The notes: a model not told the origin generated them from the letters alone. A DNA stretch of 64,000 nucleotides from Olsenella profusa DSM 13989 (GCF_030811115.1 NZ_JAUSQK010000001.1:372001-436000), one strand, 5' to 3'; positions 8,307-17,323 are shown, counted from the first letter of the stretch. Numbers and translations: made by a program.

Positions 8307-8592
8307 ATCCGTCCTTCCGACGTCCGCCGACCTGTGCCCGATGCCCCGTGCCATTGGAATTGTGTTGCTTTTGTCTTTCTTTCTCGCAAGTATACGGCAA
8401 TGCAGTTCCTTTCCTTTTGCGTTTCGAGATGATCCTGTCCTCCCCAATTGGAGGTGAGAAAAGCACGTGTAAGGGGAATTCTGTCTCTTCATACCTTATA
8501 CCTGCCTGTTTTATGCCTTTTCTAAAAGACAAGTCTCTCGCCCCCTGCTTACGCTGGGGCCACGTTACGACCCCAGCAGAAGGGAGCACCAC
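8307..8592. promoter_or_regulatory. Divergent control region, regulator and aldolase
   Basis: A 286-bp region, less GC-rich than its surroundings, between two divergent starts. Pyrimidine-rich runs (CTTTTGTCTTTCTTTCTCGC) and a TATACT hexamer on the minus strand (8390-8395, complement AGTATA) suggest promoter DNA. No confident paired promoter or operator could be assigned. Confidence 0.35.
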
Positions 8593-9444
8593 ATGTTTGT
8601 CACCACCAAGGACATGCTCGAGCGGGCACAGGAGGGCCACTACGCCGTCGGCGCGTTCAACGTGGAGAATCTCGAGTTCGTGATGGCCGTCATCAGGGCC
8701 GCCGAGGAGAGGAGGTCGCCGGTCATCATGCAGACCACGCCGGGCACGGTGAGGTACGCGAGCCTCGACTACTTTGTGGCCATGGCCCGCGTTGCGGCCG
8801 AGGACGCCTCCGTGCCCGTGGCGCTGCACCTCGACCATGGCGACGGCTTCGACCGCTGCGTCCAGGCCATGCGCGCCGGCTACACCTCCGTCATGATCGA
8901 CGGCAGCCACGTCCCCTTCGAGGACAACATCGACCTCACCGCCTCCGTCACCAAGGTCGCAGCCCCCATCGGCCTGCCCGTCGAGGCGGAGCTGGGCAAG
9001 GTGGGCGGCAAGGAGGATGACGGCCCGGCCGTGGAGGGCGAGAGCCCCTACACCGATCCGGACGAGGCCGTCGAGTTCGTGGCGCGCACGCGGTGCACGT
9101 CGCTGGCCGTGGGCGTGGGCACCGCCCACGGCGTCTACACGGGCACCCCTCACATCGAGCAGGGCGTCCTCAAGGAGATCCGCAGGAGGGTTGACGTGCC
9201 GCTCGTGCTGCACGGCACCTCGGGCGTCCCGGACGACCAGGTGGCCGAGGCCATCCAGAACGGCATCTGCAAGGTGAACTATGCCACCGAGCTGCGCCAG
9301 GCCTTCATGCGCGGCTTCATGGGACACATGGCGGAGAACCCGTCGTGCTTCGACCCCAAGAAGCCGTCGATCCCCGGCATGGACGAGATCCAGGCCGTCG
9401 TCGAGAGCCACATGGACAACCTGGGGTCCACGGGCAAGGCGTAG
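8593..9444 (+). CDS. Class II (zinc) ketose-bisphosphate aldolase, GatY/KbaY-like
   Basis: A 283-residue metal-dependent aldolase that splits fructose- or tagatose-1,6-bisphosphate into dihydroxyacetone phosphate and glyceraldehyde 3-phosphate. The catalytic Asp and zinc His lie in VALHLDHGDGF, with further zinc/phosphate residues in MIDGSHVPFEDN, VGVGTAHGVY and LHGTSGV. The length fits GatY/KbaY and short FBAs. A GAAGGGAG ribosome-binding site precedes the ATG. Since a lacABC set without lacD lies 9 kb away, it is the likely tagatose-bisphosphate aldolase of this pathway; specificity is inference. The next gene along is DUF4867, on the opposite strand. Confidence 0.9.
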   Translation: MFVTTKDMLERAQEGHYAVGAFNVENLEFVMAVIRAAEERRSPVIMQTTPGTVRYASLDYFVAMARVAAEDASVPVALHLDHGDGFDRCVQAMRAGYTSVMIDGSHVPFEDNIDLTASVTKVAAPIGLPVEAELGKVGGKEDDGPAVEGESPYTDPDEAVEFVARTRCTSLAVGVGTAHGVYTGTPHIEQGVLKEIRRRVDVPLVLHGTSGVPDDQVAEAIQNGICKVNYATELRQAFMRGFMGHMAENPSCFDPKKPSIPGMDEIQAVVESHMDNLGSTGKA

Positions 9445-9470
9445 GCCACGAACGACACGCACGGACCAGC

Positions 9471-9492
9471 GGCGGGCACCACGGTGCCCGCC
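9471..9492 (+). terminator. Hairpin after aldolase gene
   Basis: A perfect palindrome with 10-bp arms, GGCGGGCACC and GGTGCCCGCC, around AC, 27 bp after the stop codon. There is no T-run, so termination strength is unsure. Confidence 0.55.
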
Positions 9493-9497
9493 GCGCC

Positions 9498-9673
9498 GTG
9501 TGGGTGCTTCTCTGTGAGTGCCTTTCCCATCCATGTGGGTGCTAATCGGTTCGTGTGGGTGCTAATCTCCCGGCTTGGCTTCTCGTGACCTGCGATTTTA
9601 TCGACCCCTTCCGGGAGAATCGCACCCACACGCAGCAAAAGGCACCCACATGGGTGGAGATCGCACCCACACG
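9498..9673. repeat. Nested inverted array of GTGGGTGC motifs
   Basis: The motif CGTGTGGGTGC or CATGTGGGTGC occurs three times rightward (about 9497, 9532, 9552) and three times as its complement (about 9622, 9642, 9663), in mirrored order CG-CA-CG. The inner pair extends to 22 bp with two mismatches (to CTCCCGG/CCGGGAG). The whole could fold as a large cruciform or hairpin. It lies between converging genes. Confidence 0.65.
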
Positions 9674-9741
9674 CGGCTATCGGCGGCCCCGTCCGCTCAG
9701 CCGCCCCCCCATCACGGCTGGCGGACCTGACCCAGCGAAGC

Positions 9742-10404
9742 CTACCGAACGTCCGCCAGCGCCTCGCTCACGTCGATGTTCTCGCCCATGAGCCCCACAT
9801 GGGCGCCCTGCCGCGCCTTCTTTGTGCTCTCGTGTGTGATCACCCACTTGTTGGCGCCCCAGAGTATCGCACCGTCGCCATAGCGCGGCACATCCGCGGG
9901 ACGTGGCCCGTTGGTCCCCGCGGGCAGGGCCACCAGCATCCTGAAGCCCCGGTCGGCATGGGCATGACAGGGCGTGTAGTGCAGGGTGTCCGCATACACC
10001 TCGATGAGCGTCCCGGCAGGGACCAGGAAGGCCCGTACGCGGGACGTGTCCAGGCAGAAGCCGCCGTCCAGCTCCTCCCTCTTGGCAAGGAGCAGCACCA
10101 CATCGTCCGTCGGCAGGTTGAACTCGCTCGAGCGATGGTATTCCAGGCTGTTCATCTTGGTGTTGCGCCCGCAGACGCATCCCAGCTCCGTGGGCAGCCC
10201 CGCAAAGAAGAGGAGCTCCAGGTCGTGCGCTGCGGGCACCTCATGCAGCGCGGGAACGTCCGCCACATACGAGGTGCCCTCCTCGGCAAGCGGCACGCTC
10301 TCCCTGAGCGCCGCGACCATCTGATCGCACACTCCCTGGGGCACGTCATCCCACACCCTGCCATAGCGCGCGAAGCTGGGATCGGTGACTGGAACGATGT
10401 TCAT
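9742..10404 (-). CDS. DUF4867 family protein
   Basis: A 220-residue protein matching what I recall of DUF4867, a cupin-like family usually found in sugar PTS or sugar-acid operons. Visible features are VWDDVPQG near the start, ELGCVCGRNTKMNSLEYH in the middle, AFLVPAGTLIEVYADTLHYT and CHAHADRGFRMLVALPAGTN. The clustered His residues suggest metal binding, and ALHEVPAAHDLE is family-like. It probably acts as a sugar-phosphate isomerase or binding protein, but its function is not established. It is 81 bp downstream of the PTS fusion gene on the same strand and presumably co-transcribed. Confidence 0.7.
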   Translation of the reverse strand: MNIVPVTDPSFARYGRVWDDVPQGVCDQMVAALRESVPLAEEGTSYVADVPALHEVPAAHDLELLFFAGLPTELGCVCGRNTKMNSLEYHRSSEFNLPTDDVVLLLAKREELDGGFCLDTSRVRAFLVPAGTLIEVYADTLHYTPCHAHADRGFRMLVALPAGTNGPRPADVPRYGDGAILWGANKWVITHESTKKARQGAHVGLMGENIDVSEALADVR

Positions 10405-10485
10405 GGCAATCTCCCCTCGACGGAGGAGGCGCGCCCGGACAGGGACGCACCCCCTCGCATACCGTGCCTCTCCCTGCCTCGCTGG

Positions 10486-11928
10486 CTACTCGGGCGCGGC
10501 CTCGGTGCCAGCTCCGGAGTCATCCGCGGCAGGCGCGGCAAACGAGCCGGTCACCAGGCGGTCGGGCGTGCAGATGCCCGCCTGCACGTAGTCCTCGGCG
10601 TTGCGCCTCTGCATCTCGCGGCGGTACCACATGAAGAGCAGGAGGTACGCTGCGAGGGCAAGCGCGAAGAACAGCAGGAACTGCAGGTTGGTGCAGCCAT
10701 TGCCCAGCAGGAACGCCAGGAACTTCTCCACCAGCCCCTCCATGGTGGTGTCAGAGATGAGCTGCCCCGCGGCAAGGCCACTGGGGAACGCGCCCACCTG
10801 CATGGCCGTCTGCGTCACGAAGGGCGCGACGAGCGTGCCCGCCCACAGGAACACGGGAAGCACGATGGTGCCGATGATGATCATGCGCAGCATCTTGCCG
10901 CGCGTGACCACGAGCAGGGCAGGCGTGAGACCCATGGCGATGATGCCGCCCAGGGGCAGCAGGCCGTTGCCCGGCAGCACCAGCGACTCGAGGAGCATGA
11001 TGGGCGCGAGGACGTTGGCCGCGGCCCAGATCTCCGCTCGGCCCGCGAGGAACGGCCAGTCGAGGCCCACGTTGAGCGTGCGGCCCTTGAGCCGTTCGTT
11101 GGCGAAGTTTGAGATGCCCTGGGAGAGCGGCTCGATGGCCTCGATGAACCATGCGCCGATGAGCGAGAACAGCTCCAGGTAGACGGCGGCGGTGAACGCC
11201 AGCGTACAGATGCTCTTGATGTCCTCGTGCGCGAGCAGACCCACAAAGATGCCCAGGTAGATGCCGATGGAGAACTTGGATCCCCAGAAGCCCACCTTCT
11301 CGTTGAGCTTGGCGGCGTCAAAGTCATACCTGTCGAGGCCCGGCAGGAAGCGATCGAAGAACTTGTTGAAGACCATGATGATGGGGTTCATCATGTAGTT
11401 CATGTGTGTGGTGGTCATGGGGTTGCCCGGCGCGTCGATGAGGTCGTTGAACGTGGGGCGCATGACGTCGGAGTTCATGATCTTGAGGACGCCGATGAAC
11501 ACCACGAGCAGCGTGGCCACCCACAGCGGCGCACCGAAGTACATGCACGCCAGGCCCACGAAGGCCAGATGCCAGATGTCGAACACGTCCACATCGATCG
11601 TGTTGGTCCTGTCCAGCACGATCATGTCGTGCCAGGTAATGGGGTTGACCAGCTTCACGGGTACGAGGCAGGTGCACGTCGAGTACTCCGTCTCGGTGTG
11701 CGGCACGGCGATGTTGGGAAAGCGCGGATCGACAGGGGCCATGCTCAGCCCGGTGGGATAGGTCGCCTCGCGCCTCTTGACATGGGAGAGGTACCCCTCC
11801 CTCACGAGCCCGGCGGCCATCAGCCGTTCACCCAGCTGGTCGAACACCTCTTCCTGGCTCTGCGCGTCGATCACGTAGACCGCGTCACGCAGGAAGAGCT
11901 CGCCAAATACACTTCCCATGCCCATCAC
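10486..11928 (-). CDS. Galactitol-type PTS protein: truncated IIA joined to truncated IIC
   Basis: Residues 1 to about 100 match a GatA-type IIA domain, including the phosphorylatable His in NIAVPHTETE, but stop short of the usual 150. From about residue 103 (IDVDVFDIWHLAFVG) the chain matches the last three quarters of the GatC membrane component (NEKVGFWGSKFSIGIYLG, LESLVLPGNGLLPLGG). The first roughly 120 IIC residues and all of IIB are absent. This pattern fits an in-frame deletion from gatA into gatC of about 0.8 kb. No other gatA or gatB lies in the window, so galactitol uptake is probably lost. The IIC half keeps several hydrophobic segments. Start ATG 11928 or the next ATG. Confidence 0.8.
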   Translation of the reverse strand: MMGMGSVFGELFLRDAVYVIDAQSQEEVFDQLGERLMAAGLVREGYLSHVKRREATYPTGLSMAPVDPRFPNIAVPHTETEYSTCTCLVPVKLVNPITWHDMIVLDRTNTIDVDVFDIWHLAFVGLACMYFGAPLWVATLLVVFIGVLKIMNSDVMRPTFNDLIDAPGNPMTTTHMNYMMNPIIMVFNKFFDRFLPGLDRYDFDAAKLNEKVGFWGSKFSIGIYLGIFVGLLAHEDIKSICTLAFTAAVYLELFSLIGAWFIEAIEPLSQGISNFANERLKGRTLNVGLDWPFLAGRAEIWAAANVLAPIMLLESLVLPGNGLLPLGGIIAMGLTPALLVVTRGKMLRMIIIGTIVLPVFLWAGTLVAPFVTQTAMQVGAFPSGLAAGQLISDTTMEGLVEKFLAFLLGNGCTNLQFLLFFALALAAYLLLFMWYRREMQRRNAEDYVQAGICTPDRLVTGSFAAPAADDSGAGTEAAPE

Positions 11929-12270
11929 CCCTACCCCCTGCGCCGTGAGCGCTGCCGGATGGCGTCCTCACACCTCGAACGGACGTGCAGGCCCCTCCAC
12001 AGACGAGCCGCCTGTGTCCACACGACCCATGCTCGTACGACACGGCGCACCCACAGACCTGCACCGAAGCTGTTTGTGGGCTGAACACGTGAGACCAGCG
12101 TGCCGTGGCTCGGGAGCGACGCACGCGCTGGTACCAGCCAGTGACGGCACGCGCGGTTCGCACAGCAAACAGGGCGTGCATACAAAGCGCACGGACGGGC
12201 GGACCCCGTCGCCGCATGTCCGACGGTCACAGGGGACGTCGGTACCCGAAGGCGTCTTGTCTCACAGGGC
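11929..12270. other. Intergenic region upstream of the PTS fusion gene
   Basis: About 340 bp holding the leftward promoter region of the PTS fusion gene. TGTTTGTGGGCTGAACA (near 12070) loosely resembles the TGTTTG/CAAACA operator-like palindromes of the lac control region. I see no gene. Confidence 0.35.
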
Positions 12271-12301
12271 GGCGCCACCGGCCCCAAGGCCCGGCGGCGC
12301 C
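12271..12301 (-). terminator. Terminator hairpin of lacFEG operon
   Basis: GGCGCCACCGG facing CCGGCGGCGCC, with 12 of 14 positions paired, lies 26 bp beyond the lacG stop on the transcribed strand. A clear U-run is missing. Confidence 0.55.
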
Positions 12302-12326
12302 GTCCCCCTGCGATGCGTCTACGTGC

Positions 12327-13748
12327 CTACGTGTCCAGGAAGCGCTCCTGGGCCACCTCGGCGTACCAGCGCGCGGAGTCCTTGGGAATGCGCTCCTGCG
12401 TGTCAAAGTCCACGTAGAAGAGGCCATAGCGCTTGTTGTAGCCATTGTTCCAGCTGAAGACGTCCATGAGCGACCACACGAAGTAGCCCCGCAGGTGTGC
12501 GCCCTCGGCGATGGCCTTGAGCGCCCAGCGCAGGTGCTCGCGGATGTAGTGGATGCGCTCCTCGTCGTGCACCGCCCCCTCCTCCAGCCGGTCCTTGGAG
12601 GCCATGCCGTTCTCGGTGACATAGAGCTCCTTGTAGTGGGGCCACTGGCGACAGATGCGCATCACCAGGTCGTAGAGCCCCTGGGGATAGATCATCCAGT
12701 CCCAGTCGGTGCGCGGGATCTCGGGGCGTGCCACATACTCGCCGATGCCCTGGAGCGCATGGCGCTCCGTGCCCTTCTCGCCGGTGGAGTTGTGGTGGCA
12801 GTCGTTGGGACCGTCGTATGCCTTGAGGAAGTTGCTCTGGTAGTAGTTGATGCCCAGGCAGTCGTTGTGCGGCGCCGCGGCAGCGAGCTGCTCGAGGTCC
12901 TCGGGCAGAAGCTCCAGCCGCCCGCCCGCAAGGGCGGCGAGCCTGTTGGCACAGTCCAGCGTCTCCTCGGAGTACCTTCCGTCAAACGTGGCCTCCAGCA
13001 GGAACTGGTTGTTGAGCACGTCGTCGATGCGGGCCGCCTCGACATCGCCCGCCGCGGCGGGGTCATCCGGGTACTTGGTCGAGAGGGCATGGACGACGCC
13101 GATGGACCCGGGATGGCCCAGCTCCTCGAAGGCGCACACGGCGCGGGCGTGGGCGACCATCATGTTGTGCATGGCCTGGAAGGCCAGGTCGAGCCGATAG
13201 CGCTGGCCACGCGGCCAGGTGCCCTCGATGTACATGTTGGACACGACGGCCCAGATCTCGTTGAACGTGAACCAGTGCGTCACCTCGGGATACTCCGCGA
13301 AGCAGAAGCGCGCGTAGCGCTCGAAGGCATCGATGGCATGCCGGTTGAGGAAGTCCCCCTCACGGTAGAGCGCATCCGGCGAGTCAAAGTGGTGGAGCGT
13401 CACGTACGGCTCCACGCCCCGGGAGCGACATTCCGCGAAGAGCCGATGGTAGAACGCCACGCCCTCGGAGTTGGGCACGGAATCGTCCCCGTTGGGGAAG
13501 ATGCGCGACCATGCGATGGAGACGCGGATGCCGTTGATGCCATACTCCTGGCAGAGCCGCAGGTCCTCCGGATAGCGATGGTAGAAGTCACTCGCCGGGT
13601 CGGCGAAGAACAGGCCCTTCTCGTCCAGGTAGTCGTCCCAGGCAACCTTGCCCTTGCCGTGCGTGCGCGTCTCGCCCTCGCACTGGTAGGCCGCCGTCGC
13701 CGCGCCAAACACGAAGTCCTTGGGAAAGCGTGCGTCCTCCTGCGTCAT
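12327..13748 (-). CDS. lacG: 6-phospho-beta-galactosidase (GH1)
   Basis: A 473-residue cytoplasmic glycosidase that hydrolyses lactose 6-phosphate to galactose 6-phosphate and glucose. GH1 signs are the N-terminal FVFGAATAAYQCEG, acid/base Glu in HWFTFNEI, nucleophile Glu in LYVTENG, and the phosphate-binding end FSWNNGYNKRYGLFYVDF, where Ser, Lys and Tyr match LacG positions that hold the 6-phosphate. HHFDSPDALY also resembles LacG rather than 6-phospho-beta-glucosidases. The start ATG is one base after the lacE stop (TGACATG), with GGAGGCGAG inside lacE as its ribosome-binding site. It is the third gene of lacFEG. Confidence 0.93.
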   Translation of the reverse strand: MTQEDARFPKDFVFGAATAAYQCEGETRTHGKGKVAWDDYLDEKGLFFADPASDFYHRYPEDLRLCQEYGINGIRVSIAWSRIFPNGDDSVPNSEGVAFYHRLFAECRSRGVEPYVTLHHFDSPDALYREGDFLNRHAIDAFERYARFCFAEYPEVTHWFTFNEIWAVVSNMYIEGTWPRGQRYRLDLAFQAMHNMMVAHARAVCAFEELGHPGSIGVVHALSTKYPDDPAAAGDVEAARIDDVLNNQFLLEATFDGRYSEETLDCANRLAALAGGRLELLPEDLEQLAAAAPHNDCLGINYYQSNFLKAYDGPNDCHHNSTGEKGTERHALQGIGEYVARPEIPRTDWDWMIYPQGLYDLVMRICRQWPHYKELYVTENGMASKDRLEEGAVHDEERIHYIREHLRWALKAIAEGAHLRGYFVWSLMDVFSWNNGYNKRYGLFYVDFDTQERIPKDSARWYAEVAQERFLDT

Positions 13749-13749
13749 G

Positions 13750-15525
13750 TCACTCGCCTCCCTTGAGGGCGTCGGCGACGAAGCGCAGTGACTTCTCGCC
13801 ATCGCGCGTGAGGTCGATGTACTCCTTGCCCCCACAGGCCGCCGTGGCGACGCCCATGCGCGCGGCGTCCTTCTCGAGGTCAGGCAGGTAGGAGGCAACC
13901 TGCGGCGCCAGGATCACGAGGTCGTAGTCACCCATGATGTCCAGGTGCGCGCCATAGGCACCGGCGGCCGCCTCAAGGTCCACGCCATGCTCCTCGGCCG
14001 CCTTGGCAAGCGCGTTGGCCAGCAGGCCCGACGTGCCGCCACCGGCGCAGAGCACCAGCACGCGCTTGCCGTCGAGGGATGCGCCCGCAGCCGCGGGAGC
14101 GGCAGGTGCGGGAGAAGCGGTGGGCGCGGGGGAAGGCGCGGGGGCGGGAGCCGCCTCCTCGCGTGCGGGAGCGGGCGTGGCGCCCTCGGCTGCCGGCGCC
14201 TCCCCACGTGCCGCCTCGAGCGCCGCCTCGTCGGCGTCCTCCTGGTCGAGCAGCTGGCGGTCATACACGCGGAAGAACGGGTAGTACACCACGAAGTCGA
14301 CGCCAAGGGCCACCGCGACGTAGAGCAGCGAGAGTGGCTGCATGGCGCATCCCAGGAAGATGCCCAGAGGCGCAGGGGTCACCCAGGGAAGCACGTAGGT
14401 GAAGCTGTTCATGCCCAGGACGTCCACGAAGACCTTGAAGACCCACACGTTGAAGACGGGCGCCAGCACGAACGGAAGGAAGAACACGGGGTTGAGCACG
14501 AACGGCGCGCCAAAGAGTATGGGCTCGTTGACACCAAAGAGCACGGGCACCGCGGAGGCGCGGCCGATGGCCTTGAGCTGCTGGGAACGTGCCATGAAGG
14601 CGATCATGAGCGTGATCATGAGCGTGGCGCCCGTGCCGCCCATGGTGACCACGAAGTACTGCGTGCCAGGCGTGATGACGCTGGAGGCATGCTGCCCCGC
14701 CTGGACGAGCGTGAGATTGTTGGCCACGTTGTAGAACGCGATGGCGCCGATGGCCGGCTCCACGATGGAGGGGCCGTGCACGCCCACGAACCAGAAGAGG
14801 CCGATGGCGCCGTAGATGACCGCCAGGCCGGCATAGGTGTCGGCGGCCGAGAAGAGCGGCTGGAAGGCACGAATGACGCCCTCGGCGAAGCAGAAGCCGA
14901 ATACCCCACGGAAGAGGTGGTCGAACAGCCAGAACACGATCGTGGTGGCAGCGAACGGGATGATGTCCTTGAACGTCTGGGCGATGTTGGGCGGCACCTG
15001 CTCGGGCATCTTGAGCGTCACGTTGTTCTTGATGAGCACCTTGTAGATGCCACCCACCACAAACGCGGTCAAAAAGGCCGTGAGCAGTCCCTTCGAACCC
15101 AGATAGGAGGTGTCGAGACCCGTGAGGGACGTGCCGTCCGCCAGCTGCTGCACGATGTCGCCCGACGCCAGGATGGCAAAGCCCACGACGGACGCGAGCA
15201 TCGTGGAGACCGAGTTGATCTGGTTGGTCTTGGGCATCTCGCGGTTGAGGCCGTCAGTGAAGTGCTTGGCCGTGGTCGCCGCCACGAGCAGGCCCACGAT
15301 GCCCATGGAGTAGTTGTACGGCTTCATGAGGAAGTCGTTGACCTCCTGGGGCCACTGGTAGCCAAAGATGATGGGAATGTTGGCTATCAGCAGGAAGAGC
15401 GACGAGAAGATGATGATTGGCATGACCGAGATGAAGCCGTCGCGAATGGCCTTGAGGTACTTGTTACGTGCGACGGCGTCAAAGAAGGGCTTTCCCCTCT
15501 CAATGAGCGCGATCAGGCGTTCCAT
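13750..15525 (-). CDS. lacE: Lactose PTS permease, IICB component
   Basis: A 591-residue membrane enzyme that imports lactose and phosphorylates it. The N-terminal IIC domain (to about residue 430) has multiple membrane spans and family motifs such as GVHGPSIVEPAIGAIAFYN and FGVNEPILFGAPFVLNPVF. An unusually Ala/Pro-rich linker of about 55 residues follows. The C-terminal IIB domain carries the phosphorylated Cys in VLVLCAGGGTSGLLAN. AGGAAAGG precedes the ATG at 15525; an upstream in-frame extension is unlikely. It is downstream of lacF and upstream of lacG. Confidence 0.94.
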   Translation of the reverse strand: MERLIALIERGKPFFDAVARNKYLKAIRDGFISVMPIIIFSSLFLLIANIPIIFGYQWPQEVNDFLMKPYNYSMGIVGLLVAATTAKHFTDGLNREMPKTNQINSVSTMLASVVGFAILASGDIVQQLADGTSLTGLDTSYLGSKGLLTAFLTAFVVGGIYKVLIKNNVTLKMPEQVPPNIAQTFKDIIPFAATTIVFWLFDHLFRGVFGFCFAEGVIRAFQPLFSAADTYAGLAVIYGAIGLFWFVGVHGPSIVEPAIGAIAFYNVANNLTLVQAGQHASSVITPGTQYFVVTMGGTGATLMITLMIAFMARSQQLKAIGRASAVPVLFGVNEPILFGAPFVLNPVFFLPFVLAPVFNVWVFKVFVDVLGMNSFTYVLPWVTPAPLGIFLGCAMQPLSLLYVAVALGVDFVVYYPFFRVYDRQLLDQEDADEAALEAARGEAPAAEGATPAPAREEAAPAPAPSPAPTASPAPAAPAAAGASLDGKRVLVLCAGGGTSGLLANALAKAAEEHGVDLEAAAGAYGAHLDIMGDYDLVILAPQVASYLPDLEKDAARMGVATAACGGKEYIDLTRDGEKSLRFVADALKGGE

Positions 15526-15593
15526 GACAATCCTTTCCTGTGACGATGGATGCATGGGGCGGACATGCGGCGCATGGTCCGCCCCAGGCCGTG

Positions 15594-15905
15594 CTAGCGG
15601 TCGCGGTAGATGTCCAAAAGCGTGGTGATGATGTCGGCCAGGAGCATCGTGGTCATGAGGTGGTCCTGGGCGTGGATCATGATGAAGCCCAGCTCCGCGC
15701 TCTCCCCCTTGGCCTCGCGGCTCAGCAGGTCAAACTGCGACTTGTGCGCATCGTTGAGCAGGCCCTTCGCCTCCTCGACGAGGGCATCCACCTCGTCAAA
15801 CTTTCCCGCCTTGGCATCCTTGAGCGCCAAGAGCAGCTTGGTCCGTGCGTCACCCGAGTACGCGACGATCTCGAACCCGATGTTGGCAACTTGCTCCTTG
15901 TCCAT
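15594..15905 (-). CDS. lacF: Lactose PTS IIA component
   Basis: A 103-residue soluble phosphocarrier that passes phosphate from HPr to the LacE IIB domain. It has the trimeric helical IIA-lac pattern, with the phosphorylated His expected in GFIMIHAQDHLMTTMLLAD and the start NIGFEIVAYSGDARTKLLLA. The ATG at 15905 has GGAGAGAGGAG upstream; the longer open frame beyond it is non-coding. It is the first gene of the leftward lac operon, opposite lacR. Confidence 0.95.
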   Translation of the reverse strand: MDKEQVANIGFEIVAYSGDARTKLLLALKDAKAGKFDEVDALVEEAKGLLNDAHKSQFDLLSREAKGESAELGFIMIHAQDHLMTTMLLADIITTLLDIYRDR

Positions 15906-16555
15906 ACGAACTCCTCTCTCCTGTGTTCGACTCCTGCTATGTGAGACGGTCATCCCCTCCCGGTAGGGGCTGTCCGCTGATCCCGGCTCAGGTCGCTGGT
16001 GTGGCGGTAAGGCACAGGTGACGTGCGGTGGTATGCGACGTTCTGTTTGTTGCAAACATCCTCGCGCGCGGGAGCACAAGCTGGAGCCAGGTGTTGCGCT
16101 GATCGAACGAAAGGCCCAAACGCACAGCGTCGCGCCCAAAAACGAGCACGAAGGAAGCCATCTCGTTCGCAGGAGCAACACGTCCGCCACCATCACTCCA
16201 CGAGCATGCGGGGCGCTCCGCATGCAGGGCCGACCGGGCCGACGGAGGCCCGTGCGCACCGTCCCGTGCCTGCTTGAGACGTGCATGGGACCCGGTGGCC
16301 CCGTGCGCTCCCGAGCGTCACGGGCACGGGGGCCTGCCCGTGCGCACGCCGCTCCCGCACCGCCTTCGAGGCCGCCCAAGACAACGATCTGGCCTGTTCG
16401 TTTGTGTGCGCGATTCGAACAGGACCCGCGCTGTCGGGAGCAGCCAACTGTTCGCCCGACTGACAGCCGCCCCACGTTCGGGCCACACGCTCCCTCCCAG
16501 GCCTTGCGCGCACACGCAACCATCGGTATCGTTCGCGCAGACAGAGGAGGATGCC
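15906..16555. promoter_or_regulatory. lac divergent control region
   Basis: 650 bp between lacF and lacR. A TGTTTG-TTG-CAAACA palindrome lies at 16044-16058, and CCTGTTCG...CGAACAGG (8-bp arms) at 16393-16423. Another ACTGTTCG lies near 16450. These AACA/TGTT-edged sites are good candidates for binding by LacR-type DeoR regulators. For the rightward genes, TTGCGC (16504-16509) and TATCGT (16527-16532) form a promoter with 17-bp spacing. For the leftward genes, TTGCAA overlaps the first palindrome, but its -10 is weak. No gene is seen here. Confidence 0.55.
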
Positions 16556-17323
16556 ATGCTCAAGACCGAGAGGCGCGAGGCGATCTGCAAGCTGGTGGAC
16601 AAGCGCAACACCATCACCACGGTGGAGCTCGCCAGCGCGCTTGCGGTCTCGGAGATGACGGTCCGACGCGACCTCGCCGACCTTGCCCACATGGGACGGA
16701 TCGTGCGCGTCCATGGAGGGGCACGCAGCGTCCTGGGCGCACGGGGGACGGCGATCCCGCGCGAGTTCACCCACCATGAGAAGATGAGCGCACACGAGCA
16801 TGAGAAGGCGCAGGTGGCGAGTGCGGCGCTCGCCTACATAGATGAGGGCGGCACCATCTTCCTTGGTACGGGCACGACCGTGGAGCTGCTCGCCCGGCTG
16901 CTGCCCCTCATCCGCCTCAGGGTGATCACCAACAGCCTGCCCGTCGTCGATGCGCTCTGCAACCGTGAGGGCATCGACCTCTGCTGCATCGGCGGCACCT
17001 ACCGGCCCAGCACCGGCGCCTTCGTTGGCGCCATCGCCGAGGACGTGCTCTCTCATCTGGGAATCGACGCCGCCTTCATCGGGCTCAACGGCATCTTCGA
17101 CCACACCGCCTCCACCTCCAACACCCAGGAGGGCAGGCTGCAGCGCATCGCACTCGACCGCGCCAACCTCCGCTATCTCCTGGCCGACTCCAGCAAGCTG
17201 GACCGACGGGACTTCTATGGGTTCTACGACCTCGTCAACGTGGACGCCCTCATGACCGACCGACTCATCACCCCCGAGCAGGAGGCCGACCTCTCCCAGT
17301 ACACCAAGGTCGTGACGGGATAG
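16556..17323 (+). CDS. lacR: Lactose regulon repressor, DeoR family
   Basis: A 255-residue DeoR/GlpR-type repressor. The winged helix is ERREAICKLVDKRNTITTVE, with the recognition helix SEMTVRRDLADLAHMGRIVR and then VHGGARS. The DeoRC domain has FLGTGTTVELLARLL for phosphosugar binding and LADSSKLDRRDFYGF at the end. By family and position it should repress both lac units until tagatose or galactose 6-phosphate appears. AGGAGG is six bases before the ATG at 16556; upstream in-frame codons fall inside the control region. It heads the rightward lacRABC operon. Confidence 0.88.
   Translation: MLKTERREAICKLVDKRNTITTVELASALAVSEMTVRRDLADLAHMGRIVRVHGGARSVLGARGTAIPREFTHHEKMSAHEHEKAQVASAALAYIDEGGTIFLGTGTTVELLARLLPLIRLRVITNSLPVVDALCNREGIDLCCIGGTYRPSTGAFVGAIAEDVLSHLGIDAAFIGLNGIFDHTASTSNTQEGRLQRIALDRANLRYLLADSSKLDRRDFYGFYDLVNVDALMTDRLITPEQEADLSQYTKVVTG

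Noticed and set aside
12105-13766. 553-codon plus-strand frame opposite lacG
   Set aside because: It overlaps an unmistakable lacG on the other strand; composition is typical of an antisense shadow.
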